Shown here piece after piece: positions 9,892 through 17,454 of a DNA stretch of 64,000 bases (the stretch's first letter is position 1; every line of letters starts with the position of its first letter). Where the stretch lies: NCBI GenBank assembly GCA_964549275.1, contig CAZJUP010000013.1:1-64000 (forward strand). The letters are read 5' to 3'. The notes below the pieces were generated by a model. It saw only the letters and a list, made by a program, of their open reading frames with translations. It had not been told where the DNA came from and did not search any database. Source of the DNA: CAZJUP01 sp964549275 (GTDB lineage: Bacteria > Fidelibacterota > Marinisomatia > Marinisomatales > TCS55). The position numbers and the translations under genes are program-made.

Positions 9892-10278
9892 ATGAGTTCC
9901 CGAGATAAACTTCTTCTTACAGATAGTGATATCGCTCGATATGAGAAGCGTATAAAAAATATTGATTTAAATTTAGTTTCGAAAATTATCGAGCAAGTTC
10001 CCAACAAGCTGGAATCTCTGGTTAATACACCTGACCTGAATGAATACCAAGTAACCCTTATAAATGATGTATCAAAATTATATACAATTCTGAAAAGATT
10101 TCCTGATATTTCAACAGATTTGAAAAAACGGATAGTATTTGCCCTTGAATATTTTATAGTGGAAGAAGATGAGATCAATGATCGAATCCCCGGAATAGGA
10201 CTACTCGATGATTATGTGTTGGTCCGTTGGGTCGTGGATAAAATGAAAACAGATTACGCAGAGCTATTTTTAGCCTGA
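9892..10278 (+). CDS. DUF1232 (YkvA-like) family protein
   Basis: A 128-residue protein. The C-terminal half shows the DUF1232 signature: A-L-E-Y-F-I followed by an acidic stretch and I-P-G-I-G-L-L-D-D-Y-V-L-V-R-W-V. In the family this reads A-L-x-Y-x-I-x-P-x-D-x-I-P-D; here the central P-x-D-L-I-P part is replaced by acidic residues. The function of DUF1232 proteins is not established. The segment is less hydrophobic than usual, so membrane insertion is doubtful. The 3' end overlaps the convergent zinc-ribbon gene by 9 bases. Confidence 0.75.
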   Translation: MSSRDKLLLTDSDIARYEKRIKNIDLNLVSKIIEQVPNKLESLVNTPDLNEYQVTLINDVSKLYTILKRFPDISTDLKKRIVFALEYFIVEEDEINDRIPGIGLLDDYVLVRWVVDKMKTDYAELFLA

Positions 10279-10524
10279 ATGTTTCTCATTTAATTCTTCT
10301 TCAGAAAATTGCCACTGACATGATGCGCACCACCAAGGTTTACCATAATATTCCTGGACATTTTTCTGAAGCTGCATAGGAGAATCACATTTGGGACAAT
10401 GACGGGTTGTATTTTTTTCCGGCCATTTAAAATCCGGTCGGAATTTTACTGAGTTCGGAGTAGTATCTGTTTTTTCCATGGAAGAATTTACCGTTTTTAT
10501 TTCACATGACAATACCCACTTCAT
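10270..10524 (-). CDS. Small zinc-ribbon protein
   Basis: An 84-residue frame, or 69 residues if translation begins at the second Met (10479), which removes a stretch that looks non-conserved. The core has C-P-K-C at about 43-46 and C-A-S-C at about 66-69, a classic four-cysteine zinc ribbon. An aromatic patch (YGKPWWC) leads into the second pair. Such small zinc ribbons are often nucleic-acid or protein-interaction modules; nothing in the context assigns a role. Confidence 0.65.
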   Translation of the reverse strand: MKWVLSCEIKTVNSSMEKTDTTPNSVKFRPDFKWPEKNTTRHCPKCDSPMQLQKNVQEYYGKPWWCASCQWQFSEEELNEKHSG

Positions 10525-10655
10525 GGGTGTGATGTAGATTATCCGGCAATATTACGTGATAAATAAATGTGAACTATCGCACTTGAAGTGTGTTTATTAT
10601 TCAGTAAATTCACGTCGAGAAAAATATTTTTTCCCAACCATTACAGGCAAAGATT

Positions 10656-12902
10656 ATGAATCACAAAAGATTTATTAAAAACAGTATTTTTATTATATTA
10701 TTTTTATCTGCTTTTCTTGATGCAGATACTATCGCCAGAGTTATGAAGGCTAATGGTGAAGTTCTTTTAAAACCTATAGGGTCAAATACATTTAATGTTT
10801 CTGTTAAGCCGGGGCAAGCCATTGCAAACGGTGACGCTATGCATGTTGGGGAATCCGGTTTTGCTGTTGTCATTTTTATCAACGACAGATCCGTTGTAAA
10901 AATAAGGGAAAACACTGAATTTCAATTTATAGAAACAGACAATACTCGCAGTTTGAAAATTGAACAAGGTACGCTTTTAAATAAGGTGAACAAGGAAGGA
11001 AGAGAAAAAACATTTCGTGTCGAGACTCCCGTGTCTGTTGCATCTGTAAAAGGAACAGAATTCTCAGCTATGCATGATGCAGCTTCTGGTGTAGATAAAT
11101 TTGTAGGTCGGACTGGACAATTCGATGTATTTAACATGATAAGCGGACAAACAGTTACAGTAGGTGCAGGTCAAAAAGCAATATCCAATGCCTTAGGACA
11201 ACTCATTCCCGCGCCGGCCCAACCGGGAGACTATCCGGAAGATCCTACCGGCGAGACTCCACAGGAAGAAGTTGAAGAAGAGCCGATAGAAGAAGAAGCC
11301 GAAGAAGCACAAGAAGAGACACATGACGATACGCAGAAAGAATCTGTGGAGGAACCAACAGAAGAAGAAGTCGATGAAACACAACCAGATGAGGAACCCG
11401 AACAAGGGACAGAAGAGTCCTCAGCCCAGGATCAAGAACCCGCAGAAAAACCGAAAAAACCCTACAATATGGGATTGGGTGTTGGGTCAGCAACTATAGA
11501 TGGTGTTATCTATAATCAGGTTGCACTTCGTCCTGAACTGTCATTTGGAAAGTTGGGTATAGGGCTTGATTTAGTCCTGTATATCGACAATGAAGGAAGT
11601 ATTCGAAAAGATGAATGGGATGAGGCCAGTGATTTCATTGATAAGTTTCTTTTTATTCGCTGGGGTGAGAAAAAAGATCCTTTTTGGTTTAAATGGGGTT
11701 CTTTAAGCAGTGTTACACTAGGGTACGGAGGACTCTTGTCAGGCTATTCAAATATGATGGAATTTCCTTCAATACGTCGTGTAGGAATCAACACCGGATT
11801 AAATATTGGACAACTAGGTGCAGAGGTATTTATGGCCAATATCAAAGATTTTAGTCGTGGGGGTACTTTGATAGGTTTGCGTGGTTCTTATACTGTCTCA
11901 AAAACATTTCCATTAAAATTCGGAGTGAACTATGTGATGGATATGAATCAATTCTCAGGTCTGAAAGATAGGGATGACGATTCCTACCCCGATATTTTTG
12001 ATGATTTTCCGGAAAACGCAGATTACTGGAATGATACAGACGGTGACGGAATTGCTGATAAAAACGGAGGAACAAAAGCACCGGAAACCGGTTGGGATAT
12101 TGATGGCGACGGTGACAATATTCTTGATGTGAATGATCCGTCAGTGGCCTTAAAACCCACTCCATTCAGTTTAAAAGACAACAAAGCAACGGTCCAAGGA
12201 TTTGCTTTTGATATGGGGTATCCCGTTTTCAATAATAAAGCAGTCTCACTGGAAATTTATACCGAGTATAATAAATTAATTTTCCCGGAGGTGACTGGCG
12301 ACGCTGTTTTTAATAGGGAAAAAATGGATGGAACCGGTATTACAATCCCCGGAATAAGGGCTACACTGTTTAAGTTCATAAATATGAGTTTTGAGTACAG
12401 GATTAAGCAAGGGTATTATGTGCCTCAATTTTTTGACCAAAGCTATGATTTGAATCGTGTGATGGCAGACTTCAATGAAGGGAATGCGGTCGTATTAACC
12501 AAAGATTTGATGATCTTCAAAGATCCCTCTGCCGGTGAAAACACCCAAGGGATGTATGGGTCTGCAGCTGCCAGTTTATTTAATCTTGCCAGTTTTACAG
12601 CCTCTTATGCAAACATGAAAGCCGATACAACGGAATTTAACAGTTTCAACGCCTCATTGAATATCAATGCGGAAAATATTCCTAAACTGAGTGTGGCAGA
12701 AATGTTTTACCAAAGGAATAATGATAAAAATCCTTTCGATTTTGGTAATCCGTCTGTGAATACGGTTATGGGCTATCGCTTTGGATATGAGATTAGTAAA
12801 GGGGTGAGTTTAATTTGGGACTTTAGGCAATTTTATAGAGATACTGGCACAGGCTTGGAACCCGTTAAACAAACAACCATAGAAACAGCTTTTGATTTTT
12901 AA
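10656..12902 (+). CDS. FecR-domain outer-membrane protein with TSP3 repeats
   Basis: A 748-residue protein with a signal peptide at 1-22. A FecR-type periplasmic domain spans about 25-175, including R-V-E-T-P-V-S-V-A-S-V-K-G-T-E-F at 121-136. A very acidic Glu/Pro linker follows (about 190-265). The remainder is beta-strand-rich and looks like an outer-membrane barrel. It is interrupted near 430-495 by thrombospondin-type-3 calcium-binding repeats (D-R-D-D-D-S-Y-P-D, D-T-D-G-D-G-I-A-D, D-I-D-G-D-G-D). No sigma factor gene is adjacent, so this FecR domain is probably structural rather than part of iron-citrate signalling. The stop codon overlaps the ATG of the next small gene, which suggests an operon. 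Confidence 0.85.
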   Translation: MNHKRFIKNSIFIILFLSAFLDADTIARVMKANGEVLLKPIGSNTFNVSVKPGQAIANGDAMHVGESGFAVVIFINDRSVVKIRENTEFQFIETDNTRSLKIEQGTLLNKVNKEGREKTFRVETPVSVASVKGTEFSAMHDAASGVDKFVGRTGQFDVFNMISGQTVTVGAGQKAISNALGQLIPAPAQPGDYPEDPTGETPQEEVEEEPIEEEAEEAQEETHDDTQKESVEEPTEEEVDETQPDEEPEQGTEESSAQDQEPAEKPKKPYNMGLGVGSATIDGVIYNQVALRPELSFGKLGIGLDLVLYIDNEGSIRKDEWDEASDFIDKFLFIRWGEKKDPFWFKWGSLSSVTLGYGGLLSGYSNMMEFPSIRRVGINTGLNIGQLGAEVFMANIKDFSRGGTLIGLRGSYTVSKTFPLKFGVNYVMDMNQFSGLKDRDDDSYPDIFDDFPENADYWNDTDGDGIADKNGGTKAPETGWDIDGDGDNILDVNDPSVALKPTPFSLKDNKATVQGFAFDMGYPVFNNKAVSLEIYTEYNKLIFPEVTGDAVFNREKMDGTGITIPGIRATLFKFINMSFEYRIKQGYYVPQFFDQSYDLNRVMADFNEGNAVVLTKDLMIFKDPSAGENTQGMYGSAAASLFNLASFTASYANMKADTTEFNSFNASLNINAENIPKLSVAEMFYQRNNDKNPFDFGNPSVNTVMGYRFGYEISKGVSLIWDFRQFYRDTGTGLEPVKQTTIETAFDF

Positions 12903-13036
12903 TGAGGGAAAACATCAAAAATGTTTATCGATATGATACAGGAAAGCGCGGATTTAAAAAGGTCGCCATATTTTTAATTGTCCTTGCCGGAGCTATGGCC
13001 CTGTTCGGAGTGATTTGGATTCGTTCACAATTTTAG
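12902..13036 (+). CDS. 44-residue single-pass membrane peptide
   Basis: The ATG overlaps the stop of the FecR gene (TTTTTAATG). The frame is M-R-E-N-I-K-N-V-Y-R-Y-D-T-G-K-R-G, then a basic FKK, and one hydrophobic helix (about residues 21-40) ending in R-S-Q-F. The positive-inside pattern and the tight translational coupling support a real gene. No family was recognised. The stop TAG lies at the AGGAGG ribosome-binding site of the following SelW-like gene, so the three genes appear to be co-transcribed. Confidence 0.6.
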   Translation: MRENIKNVYRYDTGKRGFKKVAIFLIVLAGAMALFGVIWIRSQF

Positions 13037-13044
13037 GAGGATAA

Positions 13045-13269
13045 ATGCATATTTCTATTGAATACTGCAATGAATGAAATTACTTACCACGAGCGGCCAG
13101 TTTGGCCACAGAATTATTAGAACATTTTGGAACAGGTATTTCCTCTCTCATTTTAATGCCTTCTGGAGGAGGGGTGTTCGAAGTAATAAACAATGAGAGG
13201 TTAATTTATTCTAAAAAGGAACTCAATCGATTTCCGGAACCGAATGAAATCAAAAACCTTTTGGGGTAA
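13045..13269 (+). CDS. SelW/Rdx-family selenoprotein (in-frame TGA read as Sec)
   Basis: A perfect AGGAGG at 13035-13040 is followed after 4 bases by ATG. The frame reads M-H-I-S-I-E-Y-C-N-E, then TGA (13075-13077), then N-Y-L-P-R-A-A-S-L-A-T-E-L-L, and ends at TAA, 74 residues in all. The C-terminal half contains P-S-G-G-G-V-F-E-V, I-Y-S-K-K and R-F-P-E-P-N-E-I, hallmarks of the thioredoxin-fold Rdx (SelW/SelT/SelH-like) family. The TGA falls exactly at the second position of the CxxC/CxxU redox motif. A small hairpin follows at a distance suitable for a bacterial SECIS element. The protein is cytosolic with a likely thiol-redox role. It overlaps the next gene by 26 bases. A mutated Cys codon or a sequencing error is the alternative, but the conservation on both sides of the TGA argues against decay. 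Confidence 0.88.
13075..13107 (+). promoter_or_regulatory. Candidate SECIS element after the TGA
   Basis: The recoded TGA is at 13075-13077. Downstream, GGCCA (13095-13099) pairs perfectly with TGGCC (13103-13107) around the loop GTT. Twenty-two bases separate the TGA from the loop, and the first loop base is G. As I recall, bacterial SECIS models ask for a short apical stem, a G among the first two loop bases, and about 16-37 bases from UGA to loop, so this fits. Binding by SelB is inferred. Confidence 0.7.
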
Positions 13270-14062
13270 CTGGGGAGTTTTTCTTCTCCTCTTTTCGACT
13301 CTCTCTTCCCAGAATCAAGAGATAATACCCTTGACAGACTCCATCGGGTTCAACTTGGATGCAGCCGAAAACAAATATTACGGCGTATTTAAGGATATTC
13401 CGGGATTTGAAAGTGCTCAATTTTATGAAATAAATAGAAATAGAATTGAAGCTAGAATCACCTATTTGGAATACAGCAGGAAAAAGGTGAGTCGCCGTGC
13501 TATGAGTTTGAGAGAGTTCACAAACCTTCAGTTTAGGGTCAAGCAAATGCCCATAATGACCCTTAAAGACAGGGATGAAATGGCAGATGACTTTACCTAT
13601 TTAAGGACAGATGAAATTCTTTCATCCATTCCAAAAGATCAATTCGTTAAAATAAAACATCGCTCAGGAAAACGATTGAGTGGAACCTTGGTGGCATACT
13701 TAAACCAAAACTTGATTATTCAGACTCCACTCTCATTAGAAAAAGTTAAGATAAGTAATTTAGAGAGAGTAACTTATCGAGAGAAAATTATTTCAAGACC
13801 GGAATGGAAGTTGAGGATTTACGGCATGACCGCTCTCTTGGGCCTCTTCATTATGGAATCCTGGAACAATCAGACAAATCCAAGAACCGAAATCCAGTGG
13901 CATAATCGATTTATTGGTGCGGCAGTAGGAACATTGGCCGGTGCAGAATTATTTGATACCTTTGAAATTTTAGCGTCTCCAAAAACTCATTTTGGACTTA
14001 CACCATCTGAGTTAGATGCATTGAAAAATAATAAATTGCGGAGTTTATATGGCAGAGACTGA
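13244..14062 (+). CDS. Exported protein of unknown function
   Basis: A 272-residue protein. An N-terminal hydrophobic segment (about 8-22) ends in S-S-Q, consistent with a signal peptide. The middle (about 130-180) has an Sm-like or SH3-like beta pattern (FVKIKHRSGKRLSGTLV then LEKVKISNLERV), similar in layout to the repeats in the protein at 52176. A second hydrophobic region near 190-235 could be a membrane hairpin. The start overlaps the end of the SelW-like gene by 26 bases and the end overlaps the next gene by 14 bases, so it sits inside an operon. No family was recognised. Confidence 0.7.
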   Translation: MKSKTFWGNWGVFLLLFSTLSSQNQEIIPLTDSIGFNLDAAENKYYGVFKDIPGFESAQFYEINRNRIEARITYLEYSRKKVSRRAMSLREFTNLQFRVKQMPIMTLKDRDEMADDFTYLRTDEILSSIPKDQFVKIKHRSGKRLSGTLVAYLNQNLIIQTPLSLEKVKISNLERVTYREKIISRPEWKLRIYGMTALLGLFIMESWNNQTNPRTEIQWHNRFIGAAVGTLAGAELFDTFEILASPKTHFGLTPSELDALKNNKLRSLYGRD

Positions 14063-14423
14063 AAATTTAACAGAACAGGTTTCCCTCCTTATGGACAAAA
14101 TTGGAGATAATTACGGTGAACCATTATTAAATGAACTTATACACCGCATGGAGAAAACGGTGGCCGATTTCCATTCGGAAGTCTCTGTTCTCATTTCTGA
14201 GTTAAAAGAAAGTTCTAAAGCTCGCAGAATCCAATTAAATACAATATTAGAAGAAGGTAATGCGTTACCGCTAAAACCGGTAAAAATGAAAGAAATGCCA
14301 GCTGAAGCCAGTGAGTTCGAAAAGCGGCTTGAAGGAAAGCCGAATACGAAAAGTAAAAAAACCGCTTCAGAGATTTCTAATAAAAACATAAAAAAGAAAA
14401 GACGATTTTTTAAACGTAAATAA
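14049..14423 (+). CDS. Small coiled-coil protein (paralogue of the gene at 33702)
   Basis: A 124-residue protein, soluble and highly charged, with predicted helices at 5-75 and a Lys/Arg-rich tail (KKKRRFFKRK). It resembles the protein at 33702-34037. Both have G-x-x-Y-G-x-x-L-L-x-E-L-x-x-R-[ML]-[ED], then D/E-F-x-x-E-V-x-x-L-[IM]-S-x-L-K-E, and a C-terminal S-E-[FW]-E-K-R-L-E motif. The paralogue lacks the basic tail. Function is unknown. It overlaps the upstream gene by 14 bases. Confidence 0.72.
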   Translation: MAETENLTEQVSLLMDKIGDNYGEPLLNELIHRMEKTVADFHSEVSVLISELKESSKARRIQLNTILEEGNALPLKPVKMKEMPAEASEFEKRLEGKPNTKSKKTASEISNKNIKKKRRFFKRK

Positions 14424-14425
14424 AA

Positions 14426-14827
14426 GTGAGATATTCTTTCAGGCGATTCAGATTCTGGAATCATTTATTTTTATTTTGTTTAATTGTTCTGAATTCTGAT
14501 TCAATTCTCTACGGACAATCCACCGATAAATACAGTGAATTCCGCTCATTGGTTAAGCGTGTTTATCATTTTACCAAAGTGGAGTTTATCACACCTGAAG
14601 GTGAATTCAATGACGCCATTTGTACCCTCATCATCCCGGAGTTGAAAGAAGATAGCCCCCCTTACGTGGCCATTTACTATAAACGGGATAATTCAGAGTG
14701 GTTTACCGAATCATTATATAGAAAAAGAGTACGGTACAGTTTCAAGGATGGAGTCATAAAACTAGACCGTTCCAATTTCTGGGATTGGTATGAAGTGAAT
14801 GAAATCAAAGTGGTGATCATTTATTAA
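14426..14827 (+). CDS. Small exported protein of unknown function
   Basis: A 133-residue frame with a GTG start two bases after the previous stop. N-terminal Arg residues precede a hydrophobic segment (about 13-30) ending at Y-G-Q, consistent with a signal peptide. The rest is a beta-rich domain containing FITPEGEFNDAICTLIIP and a Trp/Tyr-rich end. No family was recognised. It is last in the operon that begins with the FecR gene; a strong terminator follows about 95 bases later. Confidence 0.68.
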   Translation: MRYSFRRFRFWNHLFLFCLIVLNSDSILYGQSTDKYSEFRSLVKRVYHFTKVEFITPEGEFNDAICTLIIPELKEDSPPYVAIYYKRDNSEWFTESLYRKRVRYSFKDGVIKLDRSNFWDWYEVNEIKVVIIY

Positions 14828-14920
14828 TAAATCTTTAAATATGGAATTTGAAGCCAACGGATTTATTCCCATTCAATTCCTTGCTTCCCGTCAATAGAAA
14901 CGGGTAAATTTATTTTAGCT

Positions 14921-14947
14921 AAAAGGCGGGTTATCCGCCTTTTCATT
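14921..14947 (+). terminator. Intrinsic terminator after the FecR-SelW operon
   Basis: A nine-base-pair stem AAAAGGCGG/CCGCCTTTT with loop GTTAT, followed by a T-rich tract. A second small hairpin (CCCG/CGGG) sits just upstream at 14887-14904. Confidence 0.85.
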
Positions 14948-15027
14948 TTAGGGCATTCTAAGTCATTTCATCGTCTTAAATTCTTTCTTGATTTTGTATC
15001 TTTTTTGGTGCAAAAAATCTTTTAACA

Positions 15028-15100
15028 GGGGCCGTAGCTCAGTTGGGAGAGCGCAGCGTTCGCAATGCTGAGGTCGGGAGTTCGATCCTCCTCGGCTCCA
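15028..15100 (+). tRNA. tRNA-Ala (anticodon CGC)
   Basis: A 73-base tRNA. The acceptor GGGGCCG pairs with CGGCTCC, giving the G3-U70 identity pair of alanine tRNAs. The anticodon stem CAGCG/TGCTG encloses TTCGCAA, anticodon CGC. Discriminator A, no encoded CCA (next bases CGA). The 5' terminator isolates it from the upstream operon. Confidence 0.96.
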
Positions 15101-15153
15101 CGAATAAGAATTATGGGAAATACCCCGAAAATAGAAAAGGATAATTGAAAATT

Positions 15154-15425
15154 TGGTCGTGCTAAATGGGGAGGTAGCGGTGCCCTGTAGCCTGCAACCC
15201 GCTATAGCAGGATTGAAAGCCTATGCGAGGTTTATGCTGAGCCATGCTCCTGTTTTAAGTGATGTTGAAGCTTCAATTTTTCGCAATGGTTCCACACCCA
15301 ACCCCGTCAGGACCGGAAGGGAGCAGCGGTAAGTGCCTGGAATGATGTGCCGGAAAACCCCTGGAGTGGAGTTAACTGAAACAGGTGTCATTGTACACAG
15401 ATTTATCAGACATAGGTGCACGGCC
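15154..15425 (+). ncRNA. ffs: Signal recognition particle RNA, long form with Alu domain
   Basis: The ends GGTCGTGC (15154-15161) and GCACGGCC (15418-15425) pair. The 5' part has the Alu-domain signature GGGGAGGTAGCGGTGCCCTG. The S domain at about 15305-15328 carries CGTCAGGACCGGAAGGGAGC with the GGAA tetraloop that binds Ffh. At about 272 bases this is the long Bacillus-type RNA, not the 4.5S form of Gammaproteobacteria. It lies just upstream of dnaX, a common arrangement. Confidence 0.93.
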
Positions 15426-15451
15426 AATTATCTAATTAAAAACCAAAAAAC

Positions 15452-17119
15452 ATGTCGTATCAAGTTTTATCATTAAAATGGAGGCCTCAATCTTTTGAGG
15501 ATGTAATTGGCCAGGAACACGTGACGCAGACTTTACTGAATGCATTTAAAAAAGACCGTGTTGCCCAGGGATATATGTTAACCGGTCCCAGAGGTGTTGG
15601 GAAGACAACCACAGCAAGAATAATTGCCAAAGCATTGAATTGCCCACAAAGTGAAAATGGAGCTCCGTGCAACCAATGCAATAATTGTCAGGAGATTACG
15701 GATGGACGAAACCTGGATGTTATAGAAATTGACGGAGCCTCCAATCGGGGAATTGAAGAAATCAGAAATCTTCGTGAAGCCATAAAATATGCTCCCATGA
15801 ATGCTCCCTGTAAAATCTTCATTATTGACGAGGTGCACATGCTTACAAATCAAGCCTTCAATGCCCTTTTGAGAACCCTCGAAGAGCCTCCTCCACACGG
15901 TAAATTTATACTGGCTACTACTGATATACATAAAGTGCCCTCAACGATTATATCACGATGCCAGAGATTTGATTTTAATCGGATTACAGATAAGATTATT
16001 CAAAAGAGACTGGTCAATATTTTGAAAGAAGAAAAAATCGCTATTGACGATGAGTCACTTGCGGCAATTGCCGGAAAAGCCGATGGTAGTATGCGTGATG
16101 CACTAAGTTTGTTGGACCAGGTTATCGCTTACGCAGGAGAGAAAATCACATTTGAAGATGTGTCTACGGTAATTGGTTTAATCCCCATGGAAGTGTTCTT
16201 TGAATTTAGCGATGCTGTCTTAGACAAGAATGCAGATGAACTATTGGATTGGTTACAAACAATTCGAAGAACCGGTATGCCTCTGGAAGATGTTGCAAAG
16301 GGTCTAAACCAGCATTTTCGCAATCTATTGGTTTCCACGATTAATTCTGGTTCTGATTTACTGGAAATGAATGAAGAGCAAACTCGACGGTATTCCCAGG
16401 GTGCTAAAAATTGGAATAGTAAAGATTTATTGCGCACCGGGCAGCTTTTGAATGAATTGGAACGAGGTTTAAAACGCGCCAGCCAACCGGAAATCTTATT
16501 TGAAATGACCGCATTTAAATTGCTGGAGATGGATCGTTCTGTTTCTATTGAAGCCTTACTGTCAGGAGACCGTATATCTCCTGATCTAACGATAGAGGAA
16601 AACTCGTCTACAATAAGTCCATTACCTGAAATAAAAGGTATAGAAAAAAAAGAAAACCAAAAAATATCGACCGATAAAATGGAAGACAGGGGGGATTCAA
16701 AAAAGCGAAATAACCCCACTAATGTTCCTGAGATACAGAATAAAGAAATGCTTACCCTCGAAGAAATCAATGAGAAGTGGGCTTCTTTTGTTGTAAAAGT
16801 TTCTTCAAAGAGACAATCCATTGGTACTGTGCTAGAGCATACTCTACCTGCCTCATTCGAGGGTAATAGGGTAACACTCCACGTATTTGATTTGCCAAAA
16901 TTCAGTGTAGCAACATTGGATAAAAATAAATCGGTTGTCGAATCATTTTTAGAGGAACATTATGGAGTAGCACTTCGTATGCGTGCAGAGTGGCGCGAAG
17001 AAGAAATCTCTGAGTCACTTCAAGATTCAACTCAACAAAATAAAGAAGAAAAAAATAAAAAGGGTGATCCGGTTATTAGCCGCATTATCGAGCAATTTGA
17101 TGGAGAAATATTAAGATAG
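15452..17119 (+). CDS. dnaX: DNA polymerase III subunit tau/gamma
   Basis: A 555-residue clamp-loader ATPase. Walker A is G-P-R-G-V-G-K-T-T near residues 45-52. The four-cysteine zinc module (C-P-Q...C-N-Q-C-N-N-C) lies at about 64-79. Walker B is I-I-D-E-V-H-M-L, and the SRC motif is I-I-S-R-C-Q-R-F. Domains I-III fill the first 360 residues. A Lys/Glu/Ser-rich linker (about 385-430) leads to the tau-specific C-terminal part. The linker contains the slippery heptamer A AAA AAG, described separately, which could yield the short gamma form. The gene heads the conserved dnaX-ybaB-recR cluster. Confidence 0.97.
   Translation: MSYQVLSLKWRPQSFEDVIGQEHVTQTLLNAFKKDRVAQGYMLTGPRGVGKTTTARIIAKALNCPQSENGAPCNQCNNCQEITDGRNLDVIEIDGASNRGIEEIRNLREAIKYAPMNAPCKIFIIDEVHMLTNQAFNALLRTLEEPPPHGKFILATTDIHKVPSTIISRCQRFDFNRITDKIIQKRLVNILKEEKIAIDDESLAAIAGKADGSMRDALSLLDQVIAYAGEKITFEDVSTVIGLIPMEVFFEFSDAVLDKNADELLDWLQTIRRTGMPLEDVAKGLNQHFRNLLVSTINSGSDLLEMNEEQTRRYSQGAKNWNSKDLLRTGQLLNELERGLKRASQPEILFEMTAFKLLEMDRSVSIEALLSGDRISPDLTIEENSSTISPLPEIKGIEKKENQKISTDKMEDRGDSKKRNNPTNVPEIQNKEMLTLEEINEKWASFVVKVSSKRQSIGTVLEHTLPASFEGNRVTLHVFDLPKFSVATLDKNKSVVESFLEEHYGVALRMRAEWREEEISESLQDSTQQNKEEKNKKGDPVISRIIEQFDGEILR
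16644..16713 (+). other. dnaX: Probable programmed -1 frameshift site in dnaX (tau/gamma)
   Basis: The heptamer A AAA AAG occupies 16699-16705 with codons TCA AAA AAG, the same register as the E. coli dnaX site. After a -1 slip the reading is GCG AAA TAA, ending at 16713, so the product would be about 420 residues, near the size of E. coli gamma. A purine-rich AGGGGGGA (16689-16695) lies just upstream and could act as a stimulatory Shine-Dalgarno. A run of eight A at 16644-16651 is a second possible slippage site, with a -1 stop at 16675. Confidence 0.7.
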
Positions 17120-17127
17120 GAGAAAGA

Positions 17128-17454
17128 ATGTTTAATAAAGGCAACATGGCGAAAATGCTTAAACAAGCACAAGAAGTACAAAAAAAGATTGAAAATGTCC
17201 AAAATGAATTAGAAGATTTACATATTGAAGCTGAAGCGGGCGGAGGATTGGTAAAAGTTGTTGTGAACGGAAAATTAGAGGTATTGGAACTCTCATTGCA
17301 GGAAGATATCATGGATGAAGAGAAGGATATGATTGAAGATTTGGTTATTTCTGCAGTTAACAAGGCTATTATGAAAGCTCAGGATGAAAGTCAAAATAGA
17401 ATGAATTCGGTAACAGGGAATATGTTAAGCGGAATGAAAATACCCGGTATGTAA
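17128..17454 (+). CDS. YbaB/EbfC-family nucleoid-associated protein
   Basis: A 108-residue protein of the expected family length. The N-terminal helix K-M-L-K-Q-A-Q-E-V-Q-K-K is followed by the beta sheet with A-G-G-G-L-V-K-V-V-V-N-G and the characteristic D-L-V-x-x-A-V-N-x-A-x-x-K-A. The C-terminus has M-L-S-G-M-K-I-P-G-M. These dimeric tweezers-shaped proteins bind DNA. The gene sits 8 bases after dnaX and directly abuts recR, the usual operon. Confidence 0.95.
   Translation: MFNKGNMAKMLKQAQEVQKKIENVQNELEDLHIEAEAGGGLVKVVVNGKLEVLELSLQEDIMDEEKDMIEDLVISAVNKAIMKAQDESQNRMNSVTGNMLSGMKIPGM

Noticed and set aside
15221..15427. Open frame on the minus strand at the SRP RNA
   Set aside because: The region is explained by paired SRP RNA ends and the S-domain motif.
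16129..16821. 230-codon open frame antisense to dnaX
   Set aside because: Lies fully within a clear dnaX coding region, is Ser/Phe rich as expected for a reverse shadow, and has no recognisable domain.
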